The notes under the pieces: generated by a model | Seen by the model: the letters and a program-made list of their open reading frames with translations, nothing else | Database searches by the model: none | Told to the model about the DNA's origin: nothing | Shown here: positions 50,566-58,769 of the stretch, one piece after another | Position numbering within the stretch: the stretch's first letter is position 1 | How the letters are laid out: each line of letters starts with the position of its first letter | NCBI GenBank assembly: GCA_027019265.1 | Contig: JALUWX010000012.1 | Span: forward strand, 35,802 to 99,801 | Length of the DNA stretch: 64,000 nt | Source: Phycisphaerales bacterium | GTDB lineage: Bacteria > Planctomycetota > Phycisphaerae > Phycisphaerales > UBA1924 | Direction: 5' to 3' | Program-made: the position numbers and the translations under genes

Positions 50566-51039
50566 ATGAACGCCATCCAGAAGCTCCGACAGCTCCACCA
50601 AACCATCGCCACCGCAACCAACGGCTTCGAGATCGAAGACGCCTGGACCCTCGCCAAACGCCTCTGCTCCCGCTACCCCGTCGCTCCCGATCTCCAAGCC
50701 CGCGCCTTCGACAACAAAGACAAAGACGCGCTCGCGCAGCTCATCGACCAGATCGAGAACCCCAACCAGCCCACGCCAGCACCAGCAGAAGACATCCCCG
50801 AGCGCGAACTCCTCGACGCGCTCAAACTCTTCCGCAAACGCCTCGCCTCCACCAAGCTCGACCAGGAATCCAAACTCGGATCCCACGCCCTCGCCTCCTC
50901 CGGACGTGTCGGCGTCATGTCCATGGAACCCCCGCACGACTACCCCAAACGCGTCTGGAAAGAACTCGCAAGGCGCGGCATGATCCGAGACGACGGCCAG
51001 GGCTTCTACTCCATCCCCTCACAGCCCGCAAAGGACTAA
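50566..51039 (+). CDS. Unknown protein with possible C-terminal winged helix
   Basis: A 157-aa soluble protein, not recognised. A helical N-terminus (NAIQKLRQLHQTIATATN) is followed by a Pro/Ala linker (QPTPAPAED) and a basic C-terminal part (LFRKRLASTKLDQESKLGSH). YPKRVWKELARRGMIRDDGQ then GFYSIP could be the recognition helix and wing of a winged helix. Typical codon use and an intact frame beside gmhA support a real gene. It lies 29 nt before gmhA. Confidence 0.65.
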   Translation: MNAIQKLRQLHQTIATATNGFEIEDAWTLAKRLCSRYPVAPDLQARAFDNKDKDALAQLIDQIENPNQPTPAPAEDIPERELLDALKLFRKRLASTKLDQESKLGSHALASSGRVGVMSMEPPHDYPKRVWKELARRGMIRDDGQGFYSIPSQPAKD

Positions 51040-51057
51040 TCCTCGCCTCCTCACGCG

Positions 51058-51063
51058 TACCAT
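51058..51063 (+). promoter_or_regulatory. -10-like hexamer 5 nt before gmhA
   Basis: TACCAT, five C residues, then ATG 51069; no Shine-Dalgarno. Confidence 0.4.
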
Positions 51064-51068
51064 CCCCC

Positions 51069-51674
51069 ATGAGCGACACCGCGCCCTCCACCGACCAATC
51101 CGCCCTCATCAACGACGAACTCGTGGACTACGCACGCCTCGCCTCCGCCTTCGCCGCCGACACCAACAACGCCCACAAGATCGCCCACCTCGCGAGCATC
51201 TGCGCCGAGCGCATCCGCGCCGGAGGCAAACTCCTCGCCATCGGCAACGGCGGCTCCTGCGCCGACGCGCTCCACTTCTGCGAAGAACTCACCGGCCGAT
51301 ACCGCGCCGACCGACCCTCCATCCCCGCCATCGCCTGCGCCGACCCCGGCCACATCACCTGCACCGCAAACGACTACGGCTACGACCACGTCTTCGCCCG
51401 ATGGGTCGAAGGACTCGGCGCCACCAACGACGTCCTCATCGCCCTCTCCACCTCGGGCAACTCCCAGAACATCGTCAACGCCGTCGAAGTCGCCCGAGCC
51501 CGAGGGCTCCACATCGCCCTCTTCCTCGGCAAAGACGGAGGCCACCTCCGAGCCAAAGGCGACACCCGCTTCATCGTCCCCGGCCAAACCGCCGACCGGA
51601 TCCAGGAACTCCACATGCTCACCCTCCACACCCTCGTCGGCGCCATCGAACGAGCCCTGGGCTACACCGACTGA
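51069..51674 (+). CDS. gmhA: Sedoheptulose-7-phosphate isomerase
   Basis: A 201-aa SIS-domain enzyme for ADP-heptose synthesis, the first step toward LPS inner core heptose. LLAIGNGGSCADALHFCEEL is the sugar phosphate loop, AIACADPGHITCTANDYGY the variant middle, and LIALSTSGNSQNIVNAVE the second phosphate motif; ELHMLTLHTLVGAIE gives the C-terminal His/Glu positions. It supports a heptose-containing outer membrane. Other hld genes are not in the window. The upstream in-frame extension to 50331 is spurious. Confidence 0.9.
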   Translation: MSDTAPSTDQSALINDELVDYARLASAFAADTNNAHKIAHLASICAERIRAGGKLLAIGNGGSCADALHFCEELTGRYRADRPSIPAIACADPGHITCTANDYGYDHVFARWVEGLGATNDVLIALSTSGNSQNIVNAVEVARARGLHIALFLGKDGGHLRAKGDTRFIVPGQTADRIQELHMLTLHTLVGAIERALGYTD

Positions 51675-51680
51675 GCGCAC

Positions 51681-51708
51681 AAAAACGCCGCCCTCATCAG
51701 GAGCGGCG
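51681..51708 (-). terminator. Terminator of the msrBA gene
   Basis: Minus strand CGCCGC...GCGGCG with an additional CCT/AGG pairing inside, followed by TTTTTG. It lies between the convergent gmhA and msrBA. Confidence 0.7.
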
Positions 51709-51731
51709 CGAGAGCGGCCATTCAACCCATC

Positions 51732-52826
51732 TCAATCCTCATAGATCGGGGTGTAGCACGTCCCCCCGTTCTTCGCGTAGTAATCCTGGTGGTACTCTTC
51801 CGCCGGGTAGAACGTCGCGTCCTCCGCCCGGCGCAGCTCCGTCGTGATCGTGCGCTTCGACCAACGCCCGTTCTTTTGCTGGGCCTCAATGAACGCCTTC
51901 GCATCCGCAAACTGGTCGTCACCCACCGCAAAGATCGCCGACCGGTACTGCGTCCCGATATCCGGCCCCTGACGGTTCCCCTGCGTCGGATCATGGATCC
52001 GGAAGAACCAAGCCAGCAGATCGTCATACGACACATGGTTCGGATCAAACACGACCCGCACCGACTCCGCATGACCCGTCGTTCCCGAGCACACCTCCTT
52101 GTAGCTCGGGCTCTTCGAGTCATCGCCGCCCTGGAACCCCGACACCGCGTCGAGCACCCCGGGGAGCTTCGCGAACCGATCCTCGATCCCCCAGAAACAA
52201 CCCCCAGCAAAGTACGCCGTCTCCGTCTCCACCTTCTGAGCCCCAGCAGGAAGCTCGTCCCCGTCCTCAACAAACACAAGCGAAGCCGAGTTCACACAAA
52301 AACGCATCCCCGTGGGCTTCGGCCCATCATTGAACACGTGCCCCAAATGACCCCCGCACCGGCCGCACGTGATCTCCGTGCGCACCATCCCGTACGACGT
52401 GTCCTCGAACTCGTCCACATGGTCCTTGTCCACGGGCTGGAAGAACGAAGGCCACCCCGTCCCCGACGTGAACTTCGTGTCGCTCGCAAAGAGCGGCAGA
52501 TCGCACAAGCGGCACAGGTACACCCCGTCCTTCTTGTTGTCCACCAGGTTCCCACAGAACGCGGGCTCCGTCCCGTCATTCAGAATGACCTTCCGTTCCT
52601 CGTCCGTCAGATCCTCAGCGAGCTCCTCGATCCGCGCATCCGTCAGCGGCGAGATGTCATACCCCGACTCCGAATACCGAACACCATGCGTTGTCTTCGT
52701 CATAACTCCATCCTTCACCCCCGAGTGCCGCGCCGAGGTCGCCGAAGCATAAGCCGAGATCGGGATCATCAGCCCGAGCACGAAATACAGCACGAACCGT
52801 TTCACATCAACCGTCCTCAAGATCAT
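51732..52826 (-). CDS. Exported MsrB-MsrA fusion, methionine sulfoxide reductase
   Basis: A 364-aa enzyme repairing both R- and S-methionine sulfoxides in envelope proteins. A signal-anchor (residues ~9-29, RFVLYFVLGLMIPISAYASA) is followed by MsrB: SGTGWPSFFQP, zinc Cys pairs CRLCDLPL and CGRCGGHLGHVFNDG, and catalytic Cys in RFCVNS. MsrA follows: GCFWGIEDRF (catalytic Cys), GHAESVRVVFDP, YHQDYYAKNG. The order B-then-A is the reverse of the better-known PilB/MsrAB type. GGAGGA precedes ATG 52826. A longer in-frame start at 53069 is rejected for lack of homology and signal. Confidence 0.92.
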   Translation of the reverse strand: MILRTVDVKRFVLYFVLGLMIPISAYASATSARHSGVKDGVMTKTTHGVRYSESGYDISPLTDARIEELAEDLTDEERKVILNDGTEPAFCGNLVDNKKDGVYLCRLCDLPLFASDTKFTSGTGWPSFFQPVDKDHVDEFEDTSYGMVRTEITCGRCGGHLGHVFNDGPKPTGMRFCVNSASLVFVEDGDELPAGAQKVETETAYFAGGCFWGIEDRFAKLPGVLDAVSGFQGGDDSKSPSYKEVCSGTTGHAESVRVVFDPNHVSYDDLLAWFFRIHDPTQGNRQGPDIGTQYRSAIFAVGDDQFADAKAFIEAQQKNGRWSKRTITTELRRAEDATFYPAEEYHQDYYAKNGGTCYTPIYED

Positions 52827-52977
52827 CAGATCCTCCAACACGGAGTAAGGGGAAGGGGAGTGGGGGAGTACGGCACCCGGACAGTATCCCATTCGTGATC
52901 CAAGCCGACCCGGATTCCAAACCCACCCGGCGCAATAAGACCCGATCACCCCTGAACAACCACCCCCATATGTCCCC

Positions 52978-54639
52978 TTATTCCCCATCCCCCGAAGCAG
53001 CCCCCAGCTTCTCCCGAACCAACCGATCGAACAGCCCGATCGGTGCATCCACCCCAGTCCAAAGCTCAAACTGAGCCCCGGCCTGCTTCACAAACATCGC
53101 CACCCCATCAATCACCCGATACCCCCGAGCCCTCGCCGCCTTCAGCATCGGCGTCTCCACCGGGTTGTACACCGTATCAAAGAACACCGTCTCCGGAGGA
53201 AACGCCCCAAGCTCCTCCACCGGAACCGCCATCCCCTCCGGATCCGGCCCATGAGCCATCCCCACCGGTGTGCAGTTGATGAACGCATCCGCCCCACACA
53301 GATCCCACCGACCATCGAACACAGACACCGACCCGATATCCGCGACCTCCACGAAGTCATCCACAATCGCCTGAGCCCGCTCAGCCGTCCGGTTCGCGAT
53401 CACCACCCGCGCCCCCCGTTTCGCGCACGCATACGCAGCCGCGCGAGCAACCCCACCAGCCCCCGCGATCAGCACCCGCCGATCGCTCAATCCCCCCAAC
53501 GCATCGTCGAGCAACTGCTCGATCGCCGTCGCATCCGTGTTCGCAACGACGTCTTCGTGCCATTCTTCGTACCCATTCACAATCTCAGCATTCACCCAGT
53601 AGGTGTTCGCCGCACGGAGCTCACGAACGCCAGGATTGAACACAATGATTCCATCCTGCTGCTGCGCACTCCGAACAAGATGCTCCTTGTGCGGAATCGT
53701 CACACTCGCCCCCCCAAACCCGAGTCCCCCGTCATCCATCAACGACAACACCGTCGCCTTAAACGACTCATAGCTCCCCTCCACAGGCATCGGCACATAC
53801 ACCCCATCAAAACCGACCGCCCCAAACCCCGCATTGTGCACCAGCGGCGACATCGATTGACCCACCGGCCACCCGATCACCCCATACACCCGAGTCCCCC
53901 GACCGATCGAACGAAACCGGTACAACCCCAAAAGCTCTTCAATCGTCGGCTGACCCGGAGCCGTCGCCTCCTCATCCCGAAGCGACGCAAACGTCAAAAA
54001 CCCCCCGAACTTCGGCGCAAGCACCCGCGACATCAACCCGAACTCCCCCATCCCCAGCGCGATCATGGGCTTCGCGCTCTCCCGGATGAGTTCGAACAAC
54101 TCCAGGTTGTCCCGGATCGACCGCGCCCGGTACGCAACCTTCACCACCGAACACGCATCCACCGACTGCATCGCCAGCACCCGACGAGTCAGATCATCAG
54201 GACGACCCTGGAAGTTATGCGTAGACAGAATCAACCGCGTAGACACCGCCCGCCGCTGCTCCGGATGATCCACGGCCAGCATGATCTTCTGCCGGATATT
54301 CGCAGACCGTTCCCACAGCGCGAACTCCACATCCAGATACGCCGGAGGCCGCTCCCCCGTCCCCAGCGCCTCGAACAGCGCCACCCGCTCGTCATCATCC
54401 CCCGAGTAATCCCCACCCTCCCATTCAGGTCGGCACGTCACAATACACACCGCCCCCGACCGCGCCACCAGATCCACCACCCGCGCGATCCGATCCCCGA
54501 GCGACTCCCCACCCCGATCCTCGAACAGCACATCCACCCGGTACTCCACCAGGTCCGCGCCATGCTCGACCGCAAGCGCCGCATCGCGCAGCGCCGACTC
54601 CACCGTATCCACCATGATCGGCACACACACCAACGTCAT
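52978..54639 (-). CDS. aroDE: Bifunctional 3-dehydroquinate dehydratase/shikimate dehydrogenase
   Basis: A 553-aa fusion for steps 3 and 4 of the shikimate pathway. Residues 1-~225 are type I dehydroquinase: ADLVEYRVDVL, STHNFQGRPDD (catalytic His) and VVKVAYRARS (Schiff-base Lys), PMIALGMGEFG. The rest is shikimate dehydrogenase: VIGWPVGQSMSPLVHNAGF, SVTIPHKEHL (catalytic Lys), ANTYWV, NTDATAI, GAGGVARAAAYA (NADP loop) and FINCTPVGM. This order is like the plant fusion. ATG 54639 lies 4 nt after the stop of the hotdog dehydratase gene, so the two are coupled; an in-frame start at 54654 would overlap that gene. Confidence 0.93.
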   Translation of the reverse strand: MTLVCVPIMVDTVESALRDAALAVEHGADLVEYRVDVLFEDRGGESLGDRIARVVDLVARSGAVCIVTCRPEWEGGDYSGDDDERVALFEALGTGERPPAYLDVEFALWERSANIRQKIMLAVDHPEQRRAVSTRLILSTHNFQGRPDDLTRRVLAMQSVDACSVVKVAYRARSIRDNLELFELIRESAKPMIALGMGEFGLMSRVLAPKFGGFLTFASLRDEEATAPGQPTIEELLGLYRFRSIGRGTRVYGVIGWPVGQSMSPLVHNAGFGAVGFDGVYVPMPVEGSYESFKATVLSLMDDGGLGFGGASVTIPHKEHLVRSAQQQDGIIVFNPGVRELRAANTYWVNAEIVNGYEEWHEDVVANTDATAIEQLLDDALGGLSDRRVLIAGAGGVARAAAYACAKRGARVVIANRTAERAQAIVDDFVEVADIGSVSVFDGRWDLCGADAFINCTPVGMAHGPDPEGMAVPVEELGAFPPETVFFDTVYNPVETPMLKAARARGYRVIDGVAMFVKQAGAQFELWTGVDAPIGLFDRLVREKLGAASGDGE

Positions 54640-54643
54640 CAGC

Positions 54644-55072
54644 TCACCCCACAACCGATGACGTCACCGCCGCCCGCATCGTGAGCCGACCCGAACACGC
54701 CACCGGAAGATCCTCACCCCCGAAGTCCGCGCCGCTCTCAACCAAACGCACATCCCCCTTCAGATCCACCGTCCCATCCCCGTTGTCCTTGTGCATCGTC
54801 ACCGTCACGCGCAAACTCGCGCCCGGCCGAACAAACGCTCCATACTTCAGCGCCTTCACCTTCCCCAGCACCCAAGGCACCTCCGCCGAATCCTCCGGAT
54901 CCAGCAGCACCCGCGCCGCCTGCACCATCGACTCGAGCATCATCACACCCGGGAGCACCGGGAACCCCGGGAAGTGGTCCTGCAGATACTCCTCCGCAGC
55001 GCTCACATGCTTGAGCGTCACCACCGAGGACTCGTCCCGTTCCACCACACGATCTACAAGAGAAAAATGCAT
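54644..55072 (-). CDS. Hotdog-fold 3-hydroxyacyl-ACP dehydratase (FabZ-like)
   Basis: A 142-aa dehydratase of fatty acid synthesis. The active-site segment DHFPGFPVLPGVMMLESMVQ has the catalytic His and, 14 residues on, the conserved Glu. LGKVKALKYGAFVRPGASL completes the hotdog beta-sheet. It may serve a FabZ/FabA role or a related pathway; FabZ is simplest. TATCGT lies 5 nt before ATG 55072 (leaderless). It is coupled to aroDE and divergent from recO, with promoters only ~25 bp apart. Confidence 0.85.
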   Translation of the reverse strand: MHFSLVDRVVERDESSVVTLKHVSAAEEYLQDHFPGFPVLPGVMMLESMVQAARVLLDPEDSAEVPWVLGKVKALKYGAFVRPGASLRVTVTMHKDNGDGTVDLKGDVRLVESGADFGGEDLPVACSGRLTMRAAVTSSVVG

Positions 55073-55077
55073 CCCCG

Positions 55078-55113
55078 ACGATAGCCCGACCAGACCCCCC
55101 TCATCCCTATCCT
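55078..55113. promoter_or_regulatory. Divergent -10 elements of fabZ-like and recO
   Basis: TATCGT on the minus strand (55083-55078) 5 nt before the fabZ-like ATG, and TATCCT on the plus strand (55108-55113) 6 nt before the recO ATG. The two polymerase footprints would overlap. Confidence 0.4.
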
Positions 55114-55119
55114 CGAACC

Positions 55120-55914
55120 ATGCCCATGATCGAAGACATGGCCGTCTGCGTCCGCACCTGGGACTGGTCCGAGACCTCCCAGACCGCCGTCATGATCACG
55201 CGCTCCCACGGGCTCGTCCGAGTCCTCGCAAAGGGCTCCCGAAGAGAACGCGCCCCCTTCTCCGGAGGACTCGAGATCGCAACCCGTGGAGAGCTCGCCG
55301 TCCTTGCGCGACAATCCTCCGACCTCTCCCTCATCACGCGCTGGGACCTCACCCACCCCATGCTCGGGCTCCGCCGAGACCTCGACACCTACAACACCGC
55401 CATGCTCGCCATCGACCTCGTCCCGCGCATGATCCAGGACCACGACCCCCACCCCGAGATCCACGACGCGCTCTCCGACCTCCTCGAAACCTGCGACGAC
55501 CCCGCCTCCTCCAGAGCCCCCCGGATCGCACACCTCCTCACCTACCTCTGGATCCTCCTCGACGCCGTCGGCGCCCGCCCCCTCCTCGACCACGACGCCG
55601 ACACCGGCCACCCCCTCGATGAAGCCAGCATGTACGCATTCGCCCCCCATCTTGGGGGGGTCACCGCGGACTCGTCTTCCGATAATCCAAACGACCCGCG
55701 CTGGCGCGTCCGGGCTTCCACCGTCAAAATCCTCCGAACCCTCGACCACAGCCCCCAAGCCGACACGCTCTCGGACCTTCCCACCCACGACCTCACCCGC
55801 GCCTCCGCCCTCCTCGCGTCCTACATCCGAGAACGGATCGGCTCAGACATCCCCTCCATGAGCTGGCTCCTCAAGAACACCCAGAGTGATTCCCCCAATC
55901 GACCCCCTCGATGA
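55120..55914 (+). CDS. recO: DNA repair protein RecO
   Basis: A 264-aa RecFOR-pathway protein that loads RecA on gapped DNA. The OB fold is clear: MAVCVRTWDWSETSQTAVM, ITRSHGLVRVLAKGSRRERAPF. The helical C-terminal part follows with LLTYLWILLDAVGARPLLDH. The zinc-finger Cys set of some RecO proteins is absent. ATG 55120 is used; ATG 55126 is also possible. Predicted leaderless. Confidence 0.9.
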   Translation: MPMIEDMAVCVRTWDWSETSQTAVMITRSHGLVRVLAKGSRRERAPFSGGLEIATRGELAVLARQSSDLSLITRWDLTHPMLGLRRDLDTYNTAMLAIDLVPRMIQDHDPHPEIHDALSDLLETCDDPASSRAPRIAHLLTYLWILLDAVGARPLLDHDADTGHPLDEASMYAFAPHLGGVTADSSSDNPNDPRWRVRASTVKILRTLDHSPQADTLSDLPTHDLTRASALLASYIRERIGSDIPSMSWLLKNTQSDSPNRPPR

Positions 55915-55966
55915 GTCATGCGCTTGATACGAAAGCGCTTCCGACCGATACCCACCCCGCGAGCGC

Positions 55967-57520
55967 GTGACGGATCACGCACCGCCAAAGGCCCCAGAAC
56001 GTGATTCAGGTATGGATACCGATCTCCTCACCGACATCCTGAACTGCCCGAGCCTCCCCTCCATCCCCGCCGTCGCCGCGAACGTCATCGAACTCACCGC
56101 GGACCCCGACGTCGAGATGAGCGAACTCGCCTCTCAGATCACGCTCGACCAAGCGCTCGCTTCCAAGGTGCTCCGCACCGTCAACTCATCCTTCTACGGC
56201 CTCCGCAAACGCTGCACCACCATCGAAAAAGCCCTCATCCTCCTCGGGCTCTCCCCAGTCAAATCACTCGTCCTCGGCTTCTCCCTCGTCTCCGCCTTTA
56301 CCGACAAGTCATCCAACGGCTTCGACTACAAAGACTACTGGACCCGAGGGCTCCACTGCGCCGTCGCCGCGAAGCTCCTCGCCGACGAAGTCAATCTCAA
56401 AGACCACGCCGACGAGTGCTTCCTCACCGGGCTCCTCCAGGACATCGGCATGATCGCCATGTACCGAGCCATGAAGAAACGCTACCTCGATATCGTCGAA
56501 AGCACCGACGGCGATCACACCAAGCTCGCGCGTCTCGAACTCCAGGAGTTCGACCTCCAGCACGCAAACGTCGGCGCCACCATCGCCGAGCACTGGAAGC
56601 TCCCCCTCGAGATCGTCGTCCCCCTCAAGTACCACGAACGACCCACCGCCTGCCCCACCGAATACGCACGCAGCGCCCGCTGTGTCGCGCTCGCGAACCT
56701 CGTCCACAACGTCCTCATCGCCGACAACCCATCCTCAGCCCTCAGAGACTGCTACGAACGCGCCCACGCATGGCTCGGGATCAAGCAGTCCACCGTGGAC
56801 AAGATCATCGAAGACACCGGACACGCCGCAAGGCAGTTCGCCTCCGTCCTCGAAGTCGAACTCGAAGAACTCGAAGCCCCCTCCGAGATCCTCGCCCGCG
56901 CCGAGCGTCAGCTGATCGATCTCACCCGAGACAAACTCGCCGCCTCCTACGCCGCAAACGAAGTAGACTCCCAGACCACAGTCGATACCCGAGACCCCCT
57001 CACCAACGTCCTCAACAGAGACGGCTTCAAGCACGCCATCGGACAGGTCTACTCCGCCGTCAAGCCGGGGGAAGTCGATATCACCGTCGTCCAAGCCGTC
57101 ATCTCAGGGCTCGAAACCGTCGCCCAGAAGCACGGCGATCAGGTCAGAGAAAACATCATCATCGGCGTCGCCAACCTCATGCTCCGCCTCTTCGAACCCC
57201 TCGGGGGCGCTGTCTGCAGACTTAACGCCGAAGCCTTCGGCGTCGTGCTCCCCGAGATCGATTCCTCAACCGCGCAGAAATGCGCCGACGAATGCAAAGA
57301 ATACTTCGCGCGATCCGTCGCGACCTGGATCCCAGGGGTCCCAGACCTCCAGAAAGACCTCCGGATCCACATCGGGCTCGCCACCCTCGACAAGGAAACC
57401 GCGATGATCCTTGTCTCCCCCGAGAAGCTCGTGCTCGCGTCCTCCCGTGCTGTCCAGACCGCACGGACCTCCGGCCAATCAGCCGTCCACGCATTCTCCC
57501 CCTCCAAAGCCGCCGCCTGA
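55967..57520 (+). CDS. HDOD domain protein with degenerate GGDEF C-terminus
   Basis: A 517-aa signalling protein. The HDOD domain fills residues ~20-290: LPSIPAVAANVIELTADPDV, ITLDQALASKVLRTVNSSFY, LTGLLQDIGMIAMYRAMKKRY and QHANVGATIAEHWKLPLEIV. The C-terminal ~170 residues (DPLTNVLNRDGFKHAIGQVY ... GAVCRLNAEAFGVVLPEI) match the layout of GGDEF domains, but the GGDEF signature reads NAEAF, so cyclase activity is unlikely; it may sense c-di-GMP or only dimerise. Start: GTG 55967, with ATG 56012 as alternative. It ends 1 nt from the convergent M16 gene. Confidence 0.88.
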   Translation: MTDHAPPKAPERDSGMDTDLLTDILNCPSLPSIPAVAANVIELTADPDVEMSELASQITLDQALASKVLRTVNSSFYGLRKRCTTIEKALILLGLSPVKSLVLGFSLVSAFTDKSSNGFDYKDYWTRGLHCAVAAKLLADEVNLKDHADECFLTGLLQDIGMIAMYRAMKKRYLDIVESTDGDHTKLARLELQEFDLQHANVGATIAEHWKLPLEIVVPLKYHERPTACPTEYARSARCVALANLVHNVLIADNPSSALRDCYERAHAWLGIKQSTVDKIIEDTGHAARQFASVLEVELEELEAPSEILARAERQLIDLTRDKLAASYAANEVDSQTTVDTRDPLTNVLNRDGFKHAIGQVYSAVKPGEVDITVVQAVISGLETVAQKHGDQVRENIIIGVANLMLRLFEPLGGAVCRLNAEAFGVVLPEIDSSTAQKCADECKEYFARSVATWIPGVPDLQKDLRIHIGLATLDKETAMILVSPEKLVLASSRAVQTARTSGQSAVHAFSPSKAAA

Positions 57521-57521
57521 A

Positions 57522-58757
57522 TCACTCCGCCGTCACACGCTCAGGGACCATCCGTCCCAGGGTGCACCGATCCAGCGGATACCGATCCAGCACATCACGG
57601 ACCGAATCAACCGTCACCGCGTTGATCCGCGCGATCTCCTCCTCAAGCGTGACATACTCACCGCTCGCAGCCCAGAGCCGGCCCAATCGCTGCATCCGTC
57701 CAGCAGGACGTTCGCCGCTGAGCGTCACACTCGTGAGCATCTTCGCGCGGAGTTTCGCAAGGTCATCCTCATTGATCGACTCGCGCAGCCCCGAGATCTG
57801 CGCTTCCACGATCCCCCAGATCTCATCGAGCTTGTCCGGATCCCCCGATGCGTAGATGTAGAAATCCCCAGCCCCGTCGAGCCCGTCGTACGCGCACAGG
57901 GCTTCGTCCGCAAGCCCCGTCTCGATCAACGCCCAGTGCATCCGCGAGTTGTCGCTCCCACCAAGGATCTGTGCCAAAAGCGCCGCAGAGTAGCGCTCAT
58001 CCGAGTCGATCGACGGCGCATCCGCGACCCCGAGGACATAACCCCGGTTCACCCGCGCACTCGACTCCACAAACGCGCCCGAGTGGGTAGTCGGCCTTTC
58101 GTGCGCACGATCCGCGCCACTGGTGTTCCACGTGGAACAATTCTCCCGGATCAGCTCCACCGCGCGATCAAAGTCGATCGCCCCCGCCAGCGCCACACAC
58201 GAGTTGTCCGCGCTGTACCGATCCGTGAAGTACCCGCGCATCGATTCGAGCGACATCGCCTCGATTGTCTCGTTCGTCCCGAGCACCCGATGTCCCAATC
58301 CGTGCCCCTGGTAGTGGGTATCGACACACTGCTCGTACAACACCCAGAACGGGTTGTCGGCGTACATCGCGATCTCTTCCAGGATCACACCCTTCTCCGT
58401 CTCGAAATCGTCCTCCCGGAGCGCGGGGCGCATCATCTTCGACAGCATCTCGATCGCGCGGTCGGACTGCTCCTTGATCACGTGCGCATAGAAGCACGTC
58501 ATCTCGCGCGTCGTGTACGCGTTGTTGTTCGCGCCGATGTCATCGAATGCTTGGTTCAGTTCGTCCGCGCTGATGTCCTCGGTCCCCTTGAACATCATGT
58601 GCTCGAGGAAGTGCGAAACCCCCATGAGATCGGAGGTTTCGTCCCGCGCCCCTGTCTTGACGAAGAACCCCGCGCCCACGGATTGGGCTTGGGGATCGAT
58701 CTCGGCGAGGATGGTGAGCCCGTTGTCGAGCTTCGCTTCTTTGAAGGTGATCGGCAT
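57522..58757 (-). CDS. M16 family zinc peptidase
   Basis: A 411-aa pitrilysin/processing-peptidase-like enzyme. The inverted zinc motif HFLEHMMFKGT (H-x-x-E-H) and the downstream Glu in EKGVILEEIAMYADNP are intact. LDNGLTILAEIDPQAQSVG opens the fold, and NNAYTTREMTCFYAHV plus the C-terminal LLAQILGGSDNSRMHWALIE complete the two-domain single-chain form. No signal peptide. TAGACT lies 6 nt before ATG 58757 (leaderless). Only 9 bp separate it from thiE, and the GC skew flips exactly here. Confidence 0.92.
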   Translation of the reverse strand: MPITFKEAKLDNGLTILAEIDPQAQSVGAGFFVKTGARDETSDLMGVSHFLEHMMFKGTEDISADELNQAFDDIGANNNAYTTREMTCFYAHVIKEQSDRAIEMLSKMMRPALREDDFETEKGVILEEIAMYADNPFWVLYEQCVDTHYQGHGLGHRVLGTNETIEAMSLESMRGYFTDRYSADNSCVALAGAIDFDRAVELIRENCSTWNTSGADRAHERPTTHSGAFVESSARVNRGYVLGVADAPSIDSDERYSAALLAQILGGSDNSRMHWALIETGLADEALCAYDGLDGAGDFYIYASGDPDKLDEIWGIVEAQISGLRESINEDDLAKLRAKMLTSVTLSGERPAGRMQRLGRLWAASGEYVTLEEEIARINAVTVDSVRDVLDRYPLDRCTLGRMVPERVTAE

Positions 58758-58763
58758 AGCCCG

Positions 58764-58769
58764 AGTCTA
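58764..58769 (-). promoter_or_regulatory. -10-like hexamer 6 nt before the M16 gene
   Basis: Minus strand TAGACT, then CGGGCT, then ATG. It overlaps the end of thiE; no Shine-Dalgarno. Confidence 0.4.
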
